Assembly: GCA_027306605.1 (NCBI GenBank)
Contig: DAHUZK010000076.1
Coordinates: 1-35,953 of the forward strand
Source of the DNA: Acidimicrobiaceae bacterium
GTDB lineage: Bacteria; Actinomycetota; Acidimicrobiia; Acidimicrobiales; RAAP-2
Length of the DNA stretch: 35,953 bases
Reading direction: 5' to 3'
Within the stretch, counting starts at the first letter, position 1. The number at the start of each line of letters is the position of its first letter. The notes beneath the pieces were generated by a model. The model ran no database searches, was not told the origin of the DNA, and was given only the letters and a program-made list of their open reading frames with translations. Below are positions 9,269 through 17,441 of the stretch, piece by piece. The position numbers and the translations under genes are program-made.

Positions 9269-10798
9269 ATGAGCGGTTTCGACGCAGCTTCGGACATCGG
9301 CAGCCAGGTGATGTCCGTCGCGACCGATGCCCCCAGCGAGTCGGCCTCTTCTCTTTCATCAACGGATGCGTCGGATCGACGTGCGAGAGCCTTCAAGTGG
9401 TTGGACCCGACCACCGTGAGGATCCTCACGGTGGTCGGGTTCACCCTCCCGGTCATCGGTTACCTGAGCTTTGTTCAGCACTATCAGGTGAATGCCATTT
9501 TTGGCGACCAGTGGTACGACGTACCGGTCATTCGCGAGTCATATGTCCATTTTCCGAACTGGTCCTCACTTTGGGCTCTGCACGACGACAATCGAATCCT
9601 TTTTCCGAATCTGATTGTGCTTGCTCTGGCACACACCGCGCGCTTCAACATAAGCATCGAGGAGTACCTCAGCGCCCTGATGCTGATCGCAGCGACGGCG
9701 GTGCTGATTTGGACCCATAAGCGTCGTTCCCCTCAGACGTCGCTCCTTGCCTACTGCCCGATAGCGTTTCTCATGCTCAGCCTGGCGCAGTGGTCGAATG
9801 CTCTCTGGGGTTTCCAGATCGCCTGGTTCCTGGTACTACTGGCACTCGCACTGACCGTCTCCTTCTTGGATCGCCCCAGGCAGCGGTGGTGGACCGTCGG
9901 ACTCGCCGTGTGCTTCGCGGTGGTTGCAAGTTACTCATCGTTGCAGGGACTGCTGGTATGGCCGGTGGGTTTCGTCCTCCTTTATCTCCGCCAGCGACAA
10001 CGATGGATATTCGCCAGCTGGGTCGCTGCGGCCGCCATGACGGTGCTGCTGTATTTCATCAACTACAGCAATCCCTACGCGACGAATCCCAGAACTGCGC
10101 TCCTACACCCCTATGCAGCAGCGAAGTTCTATCTCTTCGCTCTCGGCGACATCGTGGGCGTACAGATGAAGTACGGCGGGCCTGGGAACGCACTGGTGAT
10201 GACCTTTGGAATAGTCATACTGGCTCTTGCCCTAATCGTTCTCTTCCGATGGGGTCTTCGTCGAGATACCGAGACTGCAGCACCCCTGGGCGTGGTGCTG
10301 ATCATCTTCGGCCTACTCTTCGATGTTCTCATCACCGATGGCCGGATCGCGTTCGGCCTTTGGGGTGCCTCTCAGTCGAGGTACACGACGAACGACATAC
10401 TGGTGCTTGCGGGAATCTATTTGACGGTTCTCGGCGACCGTTCGCCGCGAGACAACGAGCGTCGTCGCACGGTTCCCGGATCGAATTCGAGAGGCCGCAT
10501 GCAAACGTCTGTGCTCTGGCTCAGAGCACAGACGAACCAGATCGATCGGAAAGTAGTTCGACGGGTCGCTCTGCTGGCGATCATCATTCAAGTGGCCTTC
10601 AGCGTTCACTATGGACTTCAGGGTGCTCGGCAACAACATCAGGCATACATCGCGGCTGCGACCGCAACTCGCAATGTCGACCACGAGACAGACGGAGCAC
10701 TGAAATTTCGACTGGGCCTGTTTACCACCATCTCGGGAAAGACGCTCCGTGATGACATCGATTTCCTCCGACAACATCACTTGAGCTTGTTCGGGTGA
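9269..10798 (+). CDS. Polytopic membrane protein, GT-C-like, function unknown
   Basis: A 509-residue protein with about ten to eleven hydrophobic helices. A soluble Ser-rich N-terminus of about 40 residues is followed by the first helix near VRILTVVGFTLPVIGYLSF, then a conserved-looking external loop, IFGDQWYDVPVIRESY. The acidic residue after helix 1 and the overall plan recall GT-C membrane glycosyltransferases, but I cannot name a family. The ATG at 9269 is preceded by AAGGGA at good distance; an upstream TTG would add 12 residues. Base composition is lower in GC than its left neighbours (9481-9540 has 32 G/C of 60, against 41 of 60 at 5281-5340), suggesting separate origin. The gene carries two perfect inverted repeats (9405-9440 and 10506-10534). 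It converges on the next gene. Confidence 0.85.
   Translation: MSGFDAASDIGSQVMSVATDAPSESASSLSSTDASDRRARAFKWLDPTTVRILTVVGFTLPVIGYLSFVQHYQVNAIFGDQWYDVPVIRESYVHFPNWSSLWALHDDNRILFPNLIVLALAHTARFNISIEEYLSALMLIAATAVLIWTHKRRSPQTSLLAYCPIAFLMLSLAQWSNALWGFQIAWFLVLLALALTVSFLDRPRQRWWTVGLAVCFAVVASYSSLQGLLVWPVGFVLLYLRQRQRWIFASWVAAAAMTVLLYFINYSNPYATNPRTALLHPYAAAKFYLFALGDIVGVQMKYGGPGNALVMTFGIVILALALIVLFRWGLRRDTETAAPLGVVLIIFGLLFDVLITDGRIAFGLWGASQSRYTTNDILVLAGIYLTVLGDRSPRDNERRRTVPGSNSRGRMQTSVLWLRAQTNQIDRKVVRRVALLAIIIQVAFSVHYGLQGARQQHQAYIAAATATRNVDHETDGALKFRLGLFTTISGKTLRDDIDFLRQHHLSLFG
9405..9440. repeat. Perfect 36-bp palindrome inside a coding sequence
   Basis: The half-site ACCCGACCACCGTGAGGA is followed immediately by its exact reverse complement, with no spacer; the centre is the BamHI-type hexamer GGATCC. 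Two further flanking pairs (G-C, T-A) match after one G/T mismatch. It encodes DPTTVRILTVVG just before the first membrane helix, and both strands encode almost the same peptide across it. No second copy was seen in the window. Confidence 0.97.
10506..10534. repeat. Perfect inverted repeat, 13-bp arms, 3-nt loop
   Basis: CGTCTGTGCTCTG, then GCT, then the exact reverse complement. It lies in the cytoplasmic loop before the last membrane helix of the same gene that carries the 36-bp palindrome. A run of T does not follow on either strand, so it is not a canonical terminator. Confidence 0.95.
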
Positions 10799-10854
10799 TT
10801 CTCCTGCTTGGCGGACGGCCAGAAGCGGCCGGGCACGAGGTATTCGACCAGGAG

Positions 10855-13053
10855 TCAGGGCGGGGTTGGCAGTACGTGCTTGAAAACTGCAGCGTTGCAG
10901 GCCGACACGCTTAGGTGCCCCGATATCTTGAAGACTGAGAATCCGACATATGCCCGGGCCGTCTGTGACACGAGCGCCCAGACGAAGTGATGTACCAATA
11001 CCGAATTCGGATCGTGATTAGTCCAAACTGAATAGGATGTCGGCTTTGTCAATGCCCTCTTCGGGCTCGATGTAAAGCCAGTCGAGGTGACGACGTAATC
11101 GTAATGTCCGGCGTTCACTTGCTGACGCCACGCCCGACATGTGGTTGCCGGAGCATAACTGTGATCGAAACCGGGCACACCGATGTACTGAACGTAGTTG
11201 GACAAGTTCCGACCGTACAAAGGGTACTGCAGCTGCGTGAACAGACCAGCCATGCCGATCCGGGAGCTGGAAAGCGATTGGGCGAAGCGAAATGGGGGAA
11301 TGAGTGGCTTCGTCGATTCGTAACGATGCTCCATATAGAAACGCTCGAGACCATATCCAGCTCCGACGAACAGTGCTACAGATACGACCGTGGCAATGAT
11401 CGCTCTCAGTGATCCGTGAAGCTGGAACAACCGTCGGCGGGGGCCAACGATGATCAAACCTCCCGTGAGGACGGCGAGGCCGATTATCACACCGAGAACC
11501 GCGTCTATTCCGGTGATGGGCGCCACGAATCCCTTTGACAGGAGATGGAGCGGCCACAACGTTTCGTCCAGCTGCGATGCGAGAACGACCACGGCAAGCG
11601 CCAGTAGGATGCACCATCTCCACCGGTGACCAGCGAAATCCGTGACCATTGGTAGAACAACGAGGCCGAAGACGATTGCTGGGTCCGCATAGCGGATGTT
11701 GTCCACGAAGAAGATTGGGACACCGAGCACGGCCAGGTACTGGGGTGAAACCACGAACCCAATGGCGATGACCACCCCGACCACCGCCACCATTCGGGCC
11801 ATAGCTCCCTCAGCCCGGAAGCTTCCCATGAGCAAGCCGATCGCCGAGAGCGCGAACAGAGCCCACCAGAGTGGTCCAAACGCAAGGCGAAGGCCTGGAA
11901 AGAAATACTTGCTCCAGTCATGCGAGCTGAGAAGGAACCGAGTCAGCGTAGACGAGGGCGTGGTGATAACCGGATTAGGGAGTGCGAGTGGGCCGAGTTT
12001 GATGTGCAAGGAAGGAAGGGGATTCCCCACCGTCACCCAATTTCTGACATACCAAAGCCCGCCAGTAAGGACAAGACCACCTGTGAAGACTGTGCCTTCC
12101 AGAATCCGACGACCTCGACGCGCGACGATGATGACCCCAACTGTCATGGCAAATGCAGGTATAAGTGCCGTGAACTTGCTGCCAGCCGCGAGGCCTAAAG
12201 AGAGTGCTGCGATGCCAATTCCATACAGTCGAAGAGTTGTTACAGAGGCATGGGTATTTACCAATATGGCAGCAGCCGACAGCAAGAGAGCAAGGACGAC
12301 AATGTCGTTGTAGCCGCCTCCAGGTTGGGTGGCAACCATGTTCGGCGTCGCCATGATCGAGGCGACCGCGGTGAGCGTCAGGATTTGGACCCCGGCCGGC
12401 CTTCCGATACACCACCCAGCCAAGAGCGCGAGTGATAGCCAGCCGAGGTTTATTGCAGGGGACAGGACATCGTTGCCCATGAGCAAAATTCCAAGAGCAT
12501 GGAACAACTCAGAATTCGCCGGGAAGAACGCCGTCACCGTCTCTAGGTCGAAGAAGTGCAGTGGCGTGATCGAACCCTCTTGCACAAACCTGGCAGCAGT
12601 CGGCAGGTGGTACCAAAGCGTATCGGTGCCAGTCATGCCATGGTGATATGCGTCGACCGTCCTCGTGGACCAGTCGGCGACGACGATGGCAACAACGACA
12701 ACGGCGATACGCTTCATGGCGCCAGAGGCCGTCGTAGCAGTCGTAAGTTCGCTCATCTCGAACGAAATCGAACGCGCTTCGTTGTTCGGGAGGCCTCGAG
12801 CCGTTAACCAACCAACGATCCCGACGATCAGCAGCGTCGGAACAGCGACCACAGTGCGGAAGAGCGAAATTGTTCCGAGCAATTCAAGGGTGCATACGAT
12901 CAGGGAAAGACCGAGTACTACCTCAGCGAGCCACGCCATTGCTCCTGTCCAATCTGGACGCAACCTGGCCCGCCACGCATGGGAGGCGGCGCCAATGGCG
13001 ACGACGACAAGTACCAGCCCTGCCACTCCGCTCAAGTAGCGCAGCAGTGTCAC
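10855..13053 (-). CDS. Large polytopic membrane protein, putative GT-C glycosyltransferase
   Basis: A 732-residue protein with more than a dozen predicted helices. The first extracytoplasmic loop contains TGTDTLWYHLPTAARFVQEG, the D-x-L-x-YHLP-AAR pattern of uncharacterised actinobacterial GT-C-type enzymes, and later QPGGGYNDIVVLALLL and FAAGSKFTAL-type stretches. Such enzymes use polyprenyl-phosphate sugars at the outer face of the membrane. The soluble C-terminus of about 130 residues has Cys, Trp and Tyr and probably lies outside. Start is GTG 13053-13051, without a convincing Shine-Dalgarno sequence or -10; internal GTG starts are possible. It shares the lower GC of the preceding gene (12241-12300: 31 G/C of 60) and converges on it with a 56-bp gap that holds only a short 5-bp hairpin. 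Confidence 0.85.
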   Translation of the reverse strand: MTLLRYLSGVAGLVLVVVAIGAASHAWRARLRPDWTGAMAWLAEVVLGLSLIVCTLELLGTISLFRTVVAVPTLLIVGIVGWLTARGLPNNEARSISFEMSELTTATTASGAMKRIAVVVVAIVVADWSTRTVDAYHHGMTGTDTLWYHLPTAARFVQEGSITPLHFFDLETVTAFFPANSELFHALGILLMGNDVLSPAINLGWLSLALLAGWCIGRPAGVQILTLTAVASIMATPNMVATQPGGGYNDIVVLALLLSAAAILVNTHASVTTLRLYGIGIAALSLGLAAGSKFTALIPAFAMTVGVIIVARRGRRILEGTVFTGGLVLTGGLWYVRNWVTVGNPLPSLHIKLGPLALPNPVITTPSSTLTRFLLSSHDWSKYFFPGLRLAFGPLWWALFALSAIGLLMGSFRAEGAMARMVAVVGVVIAIGFVVSPQYLAVLGVPIFFVDNIRYADPAIVFGLVVLPMVTDFAGHRWRWCILLALAVVVLASQLDETLWPLHLLSKGFVAPITGIDAVLGVIIGLAVLTGGLIIVGPRRRLFQLHGSLRAIIATVVSVALFVGAGYGLERFYMEHRYESTKPLIPPFRFAQSLSSSRIGMAGLFTQLQYPLYGRNLSNYVQYIGVPGFDHSYAPATTCRAWRQQVNAGHYDYVVTSTGFTSSPKRALTKPTSYSVWTNHDPNSVLVHHFVWALVSQTARAYVGFSVFKISGHLSVSACNAAVFKHVLPTPP

Positions 13054-13220
13054 GGAATGAGACGCCCGTTAGATGCCAGAGCGGTTCATCCAACTAGCAA
13101 AATCAAGACGCGTCCCCCCTGGGCTGTCCGGATCGATCGAGTGCCGGGTCTGATACATGCGCCTTGTTATGTAGTCTCCGGTCGAATACACAAGCTCAGT
13201 TCTCGCACCGTATCAGACAC
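13054..13220. other. Intergenic stretch without recognisable content
   Basis: About 170 bp of AT-richer sequence upstream of the minus-strand GT-C gene. I see no RNA gene, convincing promoter or repeat in it. Confidence 0.5.
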
Positions 13221-13698
13221 TCATGAAACGTCAATGGCACGCCAGAGCTCGTACATTTCATGACGGCGACGGTCACACGATGCCGCGTCGATGATGCAGC
13301 GACTCCTGAAGCGCTCCAGCCACTTGTCGTAGGCCGAGTTCGAGACCTCATCCGCCGCGCAGGCTGCGTGGATCGGCAACTCTTTGGCCTTTTCATCGCG
13401 GAGACACACCGGCCGTGGCTGACCGATCGGGGTGTCGGGCCAACGGGGATGGTCAGTACACACCGACACTCGGAATGAAGGATCGCGATCAGTGGCAACG
13501 ATTCGTTGTCATCTTGTCCTGTGAGGCCACTGCCACTCGACCGCCCTCACGGAGGATCGAAGTGATGGTGTTCGACGTCATGACGGGAAGCACCGGCGGG
13601 CCAGTCCAGGACTCGAGCTTGGGGGCGAATCGCACATGGGTGGGTACGGTCCAGCGATCCAGCTCAGGAATGTAGCCTGCTGGTGTTGTCCCTGTCAC
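13221..13698 (-). pseudogene. Broken minus-strand coding sequence (frameshifted relic)
   Basis: Two successive minus-strand frames look protein-like and join only through a frameshift. The first runs from GTG 13698 to TGA 13489 (MTGTTPAGYIPELDRWTV ... REGGRVAVASQDKMTTN). The second is open from about 13508 to TGA 13221 (RIVATDRDPSFRVSVC ... YDKWLERFRSRCIIDAAS ... MYELWRAIDVS). The change of frame would fall within 13489-13508. The composition, rich in Asp, Glu, Trp, Tyr and Arg, is unlike the Arg/Pro/Ala shadows of real genes. I do not recognise the family. It could also be two small genes or a sequencing error in one gene of about 160 codons. Confidence 0.45.
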
Positions 13699-13823
13699 CT
13701 GCCGACATCCCTCGTGATTTTCAGCGCGGGACCGGGACTCGGGGGGTCGATCTGCCCGTTGTTCTCAACGTCTCCCTTGAGATCGATCTTCTTGACGAGG
13801 ATGAGGTAGGAAGAGGAGCTAGA
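13695..13823 (-). pseudogene. C-terminal gene fragment, truncated by the GT2 gene
   Basis: The minus strand reads SSSSYLILVKKIDLKGD, then VENNGQIDPPSPGPALKITR and DVGR before TGA 13697-13695, with strong G/C third-position bias. It overlaps the start of the next relic by GTGA, as functional neighbours do in this genome. Upstream it runs into the antisense of the plus-strand GT2 gene at 13825, where the frame becomes Ser/Arg-rich and loses protein character. It therefore looks like the tail of a gene whose front part was replaced. Family unknown. Confidence 0.4.
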
Positions 13824-13824
13824 T

Positions 13825-14673
13825 ATGACTGGCCAGGGAGAGGGTGGTGAGCTCGACGCGGACGAGCGGACTGTGCTCGCTCTCGTGCTGACGTACAACT
13901 CGCCAGACACCCTCGCGGCCACGCTCCAGGCCGTGGGTGAGCAGACCAGGCTTCCGGACGCCGTGCTGATTCTCGACAATGCGGGCACGCCACCGGCAGA
14001 CACCGTGGCACAGGGATGGACCCGCCCACCACACCTCGACGTACGAGTCCTACGCGAAGCGGAGAACAGCGGGCCCGCCGGCGGCTGGGCGCGGGCGCTC
14101 GAGGAATTCGCCGGCTCGGGCTTCGACCTCGCTTGGATCCTCGATGACGACATCGTCGCGCCGCCCACGTGCTTGGAGAGACTGATCGAGGAGTACGCGA
14201 AGATGGAGAAGAGCGCGTGCGTCATTGCATCGGTCCGGACGCCGCGTGGTGTCGTCACCCACTACCCCGGTTGGTGCAGCGTCCTCTTGGGACGCGAAGT
14301 AGTTGAATCCGCCGGGTTGCCGAGAGCGGACTTCTTCTGGTGGGCCGAGGACTTCGAATACCTCATGTTGCGCATCCCGGCTGCAGGATTTCCCTTGCAC
14401 ATCACACCCGATGTTGTGGTCGACCACCAGCACGGTCGTAAGGAGTGGGGAAACCCTCCCTGGAAGTACTACTACGAGGCTCGGAACAATGTCTATCTCC
14501 ACCTGTACATCAAGCACGGGCGGGGCCGGTGGCCGCGAAAGCTCGCTGCGCTCACCCTGCGGGCGCTTCTGCGGGAGGACGCGGGGCGCACCCTCCGGCT
14601 CAAGATGATCGGGCGCGGCGTCGTCGACGGGGTCAGGGCTCGGCTGGGGCGTCGCGTCGAGCCCGTTTCCTGA
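13825..14673 (+). CDS. Family 2 glycosyltransferase (galactofuranosyl/rhamnosyltransferase-like)
   Basis: A 282-residue GT-A enzyme. It begins with VLALVLTYNSPDTLAATLQA, has LPDAVLILDNAGTP for nucleotide binding, NSGPAGGWARALEEF, the metal-binding DDDI near residue 110 (LAWILDDDIVAPP), and the acceptor/base motif FFWWAEDFEYLMR-like around residues 171-180, with DHQHG later. This layout is typical of GlfT/WcaA-type GT2 enzymes that add rhamnose or galactofuranose to lipid-linked glycans on the inner membrane face. ATG 13825 follows AGAGGAG at 8 nt. High GC returns here after the AT-richer island. It converges on the secreted-protein gene, the two stop codons sharing the hexamer TGATCA. Confidence 0.9.
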   Translation: MTGQGEGGELDADERTVLALVLTYNSPDTLAATLQAVGEQTRLPDAVLILDNAGTPPADTVAQGWTRPPHLDVRVLREAENSGPAGGWARALEEFAGSGFDLAWILDDDIVAPPTCLERLIEEYAKMEKSACVIASVRTPRGVVTHYPGWCSVLLGREVVESAGLPRADFFWWAEDFEYLMLRIPAAGFPLHITPDVVVDHQHGRKEWGNPPWKYYYEARNNVYLHLYIKHGRGRWPRKLAALTLRALLREDAGRTLRLKMIGRGVVDGVRARLGRRVEPVS

Positions 14674-15333
14674 TCAGTTCCCTCCCCATCCCGTCCCGGG
14701 TTGGGAAGCAAAGAGCGGTGCCGGACCACCATTGCCCGAGGTGGTGGTTGTCGTCGTCTGGGCTGTCCCGCCCCCCGGCGTCGAGGTCGCCGTCGGGGCC
14801 TTCGGGCTCGACGACACGTTCTGCGACGGAGTGACCGAGACATCCTGGAAGACATCGTTCACCGCGTGGAACACGACGACGATCGCCGGATAGCTGGTGA
14901 CGGTGCCGTGAAGACAGTCCGGTTGGCAGTTGTCCTCGTTCAGGACGCCACTGCCTTGACCACCGGCGCTCGAATCCCACGCGGTCCAGGAAATTTCGGT
15001 GACCGTTGTTGCTCCCAGGGCACAGTCGAGCGTGAGGTGTGCCGGACGTGCAGTTCTGGTCGAGGCGGGACCGCAGGACAGCACGGCCGGCACCGAGGCC
15101 ATGGGGACCGTAGCCGAGCTCGAGGTTGACGTGGGACGGGTGGTCGTGGTCTGGTGCGTTGTCGTGGGGGACCGCTGGCCCCCGGCCTGGGCGGGCGACG
15201 GAGAGGAGCCAGGGCCAACGGTGAGGCCGATCCCGATCCCGATGCCAAGGGCGGCAAGGACGAGTGTGACCACCCCCACTCGCAAAGCGGTGGACCTGCG
15301 GATTGTGATGACGTGCGGGCTTCGTTTCGCCAC
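14674..15333 (-). CDS. Secreted or membrane-anchored Thr/Ser-rich protein, unknown function
   Basis: A 219-residue protein: a basic N-terminus, one hydrophobic segment (VGVVTLVLAALGIGIGIGLT, about residues 19-38), a Thr/Ser-rich linker, a compact middle domain with four Cys (SCGP, DCALG, NCQPDC) that could form two disulfides, then a second Thr/Gly-rich tail ending PGTGWGGN. No lipobox is evident, so it is either a signal-anchor protein or cleaved after the segment. I take the GTG at 15333-15331 as the start: it follows TACGTT by 7 nt with no Shine-Dalgarno sequence, and a TTG seven codons upstream lies before the likely transcription start. No family recognised; the location within the glycan locus suggests a cell-envelope role. 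Confidence 0.75.
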   Translation of the reverse strand: MAKRSPHVITIRRSTALRVGVVTLVLAALGIGIGIGLTVGPGSSPSPAQAGGQRSPTTTHQTTTTRPTSTSSSATVPMASVPAVLSCGPASTRTARPAHLTLDCALGATTVTEISWTAWDSSAGGQGSGVLNEDNCQPDCLHGTVTSYPAIVVVFHAVNDVFQDVSVTPSQNVSSSPKAPTATSTPGGGTAQTTTTTTSGNGGPAPLFASQPGTGWGGN

Positions 15334-15340
15334 GTGAGAC

Positions 15341-15346
15341 AACGTA
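15341..15346 (-). promoter_or_regulatory. -10 element of a leaderless promoter (secreted protein)
   Basis: TACGTT on the minus strand, seven bases before GTG 15333. No clear -35. The upstream TTG at 15354-15352 would lie ahead of the predicted transcript start. Confidence 0.45.
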
Positions 15347-15449
15347 GTGCGCAAGACTGGGGACCCGAACCGCGCCGGGGGCAGACCGGACCGGACCTGC
15401 CGCCGCGACGCTGAACCACTGGTGTGGTCTTCTTTGTGCTAGACGTGTC

Positions 15450-17378
15450 GTGGCCGGTGTAGAAGATCGCCTCAGGTTGGGCGAGAGAGCCAAGGGCGAA
15501 GATGTGAAGGTGCAGTCGGACGCCGTACTCGAATACCGACCGGTCTCGGTGGCGACGGGACCGGTCAAAGAGGCCAGGACGACTGACCGGGTCGGAGTGG
15601 GAGCGATCGTCGTCATCGCCATGGTGGCGTCCCTTGGCGTCGTCCCATGGTTGGGCATTTCGATGTTCGCCGACGAGGGCGCGACCATCTACTCGGCTCA
15701 CCTCTCCTGGTCGAACTTGTGGGCGCAATCAGAGCACGTCGATCTCGTCCTGTTGCCGTACTACGTGCTGGTGCACTTCTGGATCCTGATTTCGGCGAGC
15801 ATCGAATGGGTGCGCGCCTTGTCGCTGATCGCCTTCTTCGCAACACTGGTCGTGATCGGGTGTACGGGTCTGCGCATTGCGGGGAGATGGTGTGGGGTCA
15901 TCGCCACGGTGCTCGGGGCGACCAGCACTATCCTCGTGGAAAAGGCTCTCAACGCCAGGCCGTACCAGCTCAGCACTCTCGCCGTGGTGCTCTGCGCAGT
16001 ATGCCTGTTCCGGTGGCTCGAGGATGGCCGTATTCGCTGGATGTGGCTGTTCAGCTGTGCCGCGCTGTTGGCAACCGCAATGCAGTTGTTCGCGTTGTTT
16101 GCGCCGGCGGCGATGTTCGTCGGCGTCTTGGCCGTTCGACCGGAACTCGTGTCTCAGCGCCTGCGTGCGGCACGCGGACCCTTGATATTTCTCGGCATCC
16201 CGGCCGCGATCTGGCTCATCGCAGGCACCAGTCAAGTCGGCCAGGTCAACTGGATCGCAAAGCAATCCCTGGAGAGCCGGCTGCTCGCCGAGCTCCGCGG
16301 CCCGGCCATCGGCCAGTTCTACGACCTCGTCCTGCTCGGCATCGGGGTGTGTGCGTTGGTCCGGATCGGCCTTCTGTTCTCCAACCATCGGGAGCGTGCC
16401 TTCTTCGAGCGGGTGAAGGAGGATCGTGACGTTCTCGCGCTCACGGCAAGCTGGGCGGTGCTGCCCACGGTCGTGCTCGCCATGGTCTCGTTCGTCCATC
16501 CTCTTTATGCGAGTCGATACGTGTCCGCTTCGGCCCCGGGGGTTGCGCTCTTCGCCGCGTTCGTCTGCGTCAGGACGTTCCCGAGGCTCCTGGGGGTCCG
16601 CTCGGGTTACGACCGAGGCACCAGAGGGACGGCGGGGCGGGGCGCAGTGATCGCGCTCATCGGGCTGTCAGGTGCGGCGCTCCTCGCGGTCGGCTACTTC
16701 CAGGCGGCATCGGCGTTGCAGGAAGATCTCAAGGGACCGATCCTGTACGCAGCACATCATGCCGAGAGCGGTGACGTCATCGCAGTTCCCGACCATGCCA
16801 TCACCTCGGTTTCGCAGTACTACCTGTCGAGGTCGGAAGAGCGACGCCTTCCTCTCTGGCCACAGCTGGGGGTCGGCCAGCGCTACGTCGAAGGATTCGA
16901 TCTGGTCGCCCGGCCGCCCTTTGCCGGAAAGGAACCCCGTCGAGTCTGGCTGCTCACGGACAACAGCGTGCCGGCCGTCCCTCGCTTCGAGAGAACCCTC
17001 GAAGACGGCGGATACGTTCTGGTGGAGGACAAGAAGTTCGTCGGCTCGTCTCTGCTCCTCTTCGTCTTCGTCCGCCCGGTAACCGCACTGTCGGTTCCCT
17101 CCCCCGGTGCGACCGTCAGCGGGGACAGGGTCGGCCTCGTTGCCACCGCGACGTCCCCTTTCGGCACCGGAGTCTCCAAGGTCCAATTCGTGATCAGTGG
17201 GGGCCCGTTCCGTCGAAAGGTGATCGTGACGGCGCAGCCGTACCTCTGGGCGACATACTGGGCGAACTGGAACAGCATCTCGGTCCCGAACGGGATCTAC
17301 ACGGTGCAGAGCCAGGCCAGCAATTCCGTGGGCAAGTCCAGCTCCAGCTCGCCCGTTCGCATCACGGTTCACAACTGA
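15450..17378 (+). CDS. GT39/PMT-like membrane glycosyltransferase with C-terminal Ig-like domain
   Basis: A 642-residue polytopic protein. After a cytoplasmic N-terminus and helix 1, the loop ISMFADEGATIYSAHLSWSN carries the acidic DE pair of GT-C enzymes of the PMT/ArnT type; EKALNARPYQLSTLAVVL and SFVHPLYASRYVSASAPG follow, the latter resembling the conserved loop before the last helices. Around residue 510 the membrane part ends, and residues about 540-642 form an Ig-like/Big domain (LSVPSPGATVSGDRVGLVAT ... VQSQASNSVGKSSSSSPVRI). Enzymes of this plan move a sugar from polyprenyl phosphate to a protein or glycan on the outside. GTG 15450 is assumed; a GTG at 15504 with AAGGG upstream is an alternative. 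No good promoter seen. Confidence 0.85.
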   Translation: MAGVEDRLRLGERAKGEDVKVQSDAVLEYRPVSVATGPVKEARTTDRVGVGAIVVIAMVASLGVVPWLGISMFADEGATIYSAHLSWSNLWAQSEHVDLVLLPYYVLVHFWILISASIEWVRALSLIAFFATLVVIGCTGLRIAGRWCGVIATVLGATSTILVEKALNARPYQLSTLAVVLCAVCLFRWLEDGRIRWMWLFSCAALLATAMQLFALFAPAAMFVGVLAVRPELVSQRLRAARGPLIFLGIPAAIWLIAGTSQVGQVNWIAKQSLESRLLAELRGPAIGQFYDLVLLGIGVCALVRIGLLFSNHRERAFFERVKEDRDVLALTASWAVLPTVVLAMVSFVHPLYASRYVSASAPGVALFAAFVCVRTFPRLLGVRSGYDRGTRGTAGRGAVIALIGLSGAALLAVGYFQAASALQEDLKGPILYAAHHAESGDVIAVPDHAITSVSQYYLSRSEERRLPLWPQLGVGQRYVEGFDLVARPPFAGKEPRRVWLLTDNSVPAVPRFERTLEDGGYVLVEDKKFVGSSLLLFVFVRPVTALSVPSPGATVSGDRVGLVATATSPFGTGVSKVQFVISGGPFRRKVIVTAQPYLWATYWANWNSISVPNGIYTVQSQASNSVGKSSSSSPVRITVHN

Positions 17379-17441
17379 ACATGCTCCCCTGCAGCCGGGG
17401 CGATGGCCCCCGCCGGGATCGGGTCCAGAGGAATCATCGGG

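Noticed and set aside
10799..10854. Bidirectional terminator between the two convergent membrane-protein genes
   Set aside because: Only a 5-bp stem (CGGCC/GGCCG) is visible, with no T-tract on either strand.
17397..17410. GGGGC-GATG-GCCCC hairpin as a terminator between two genes
   Set aside because: Only five base pairs and no T-tract; too weak to call. It is noted only as a landmark in the gene entry.
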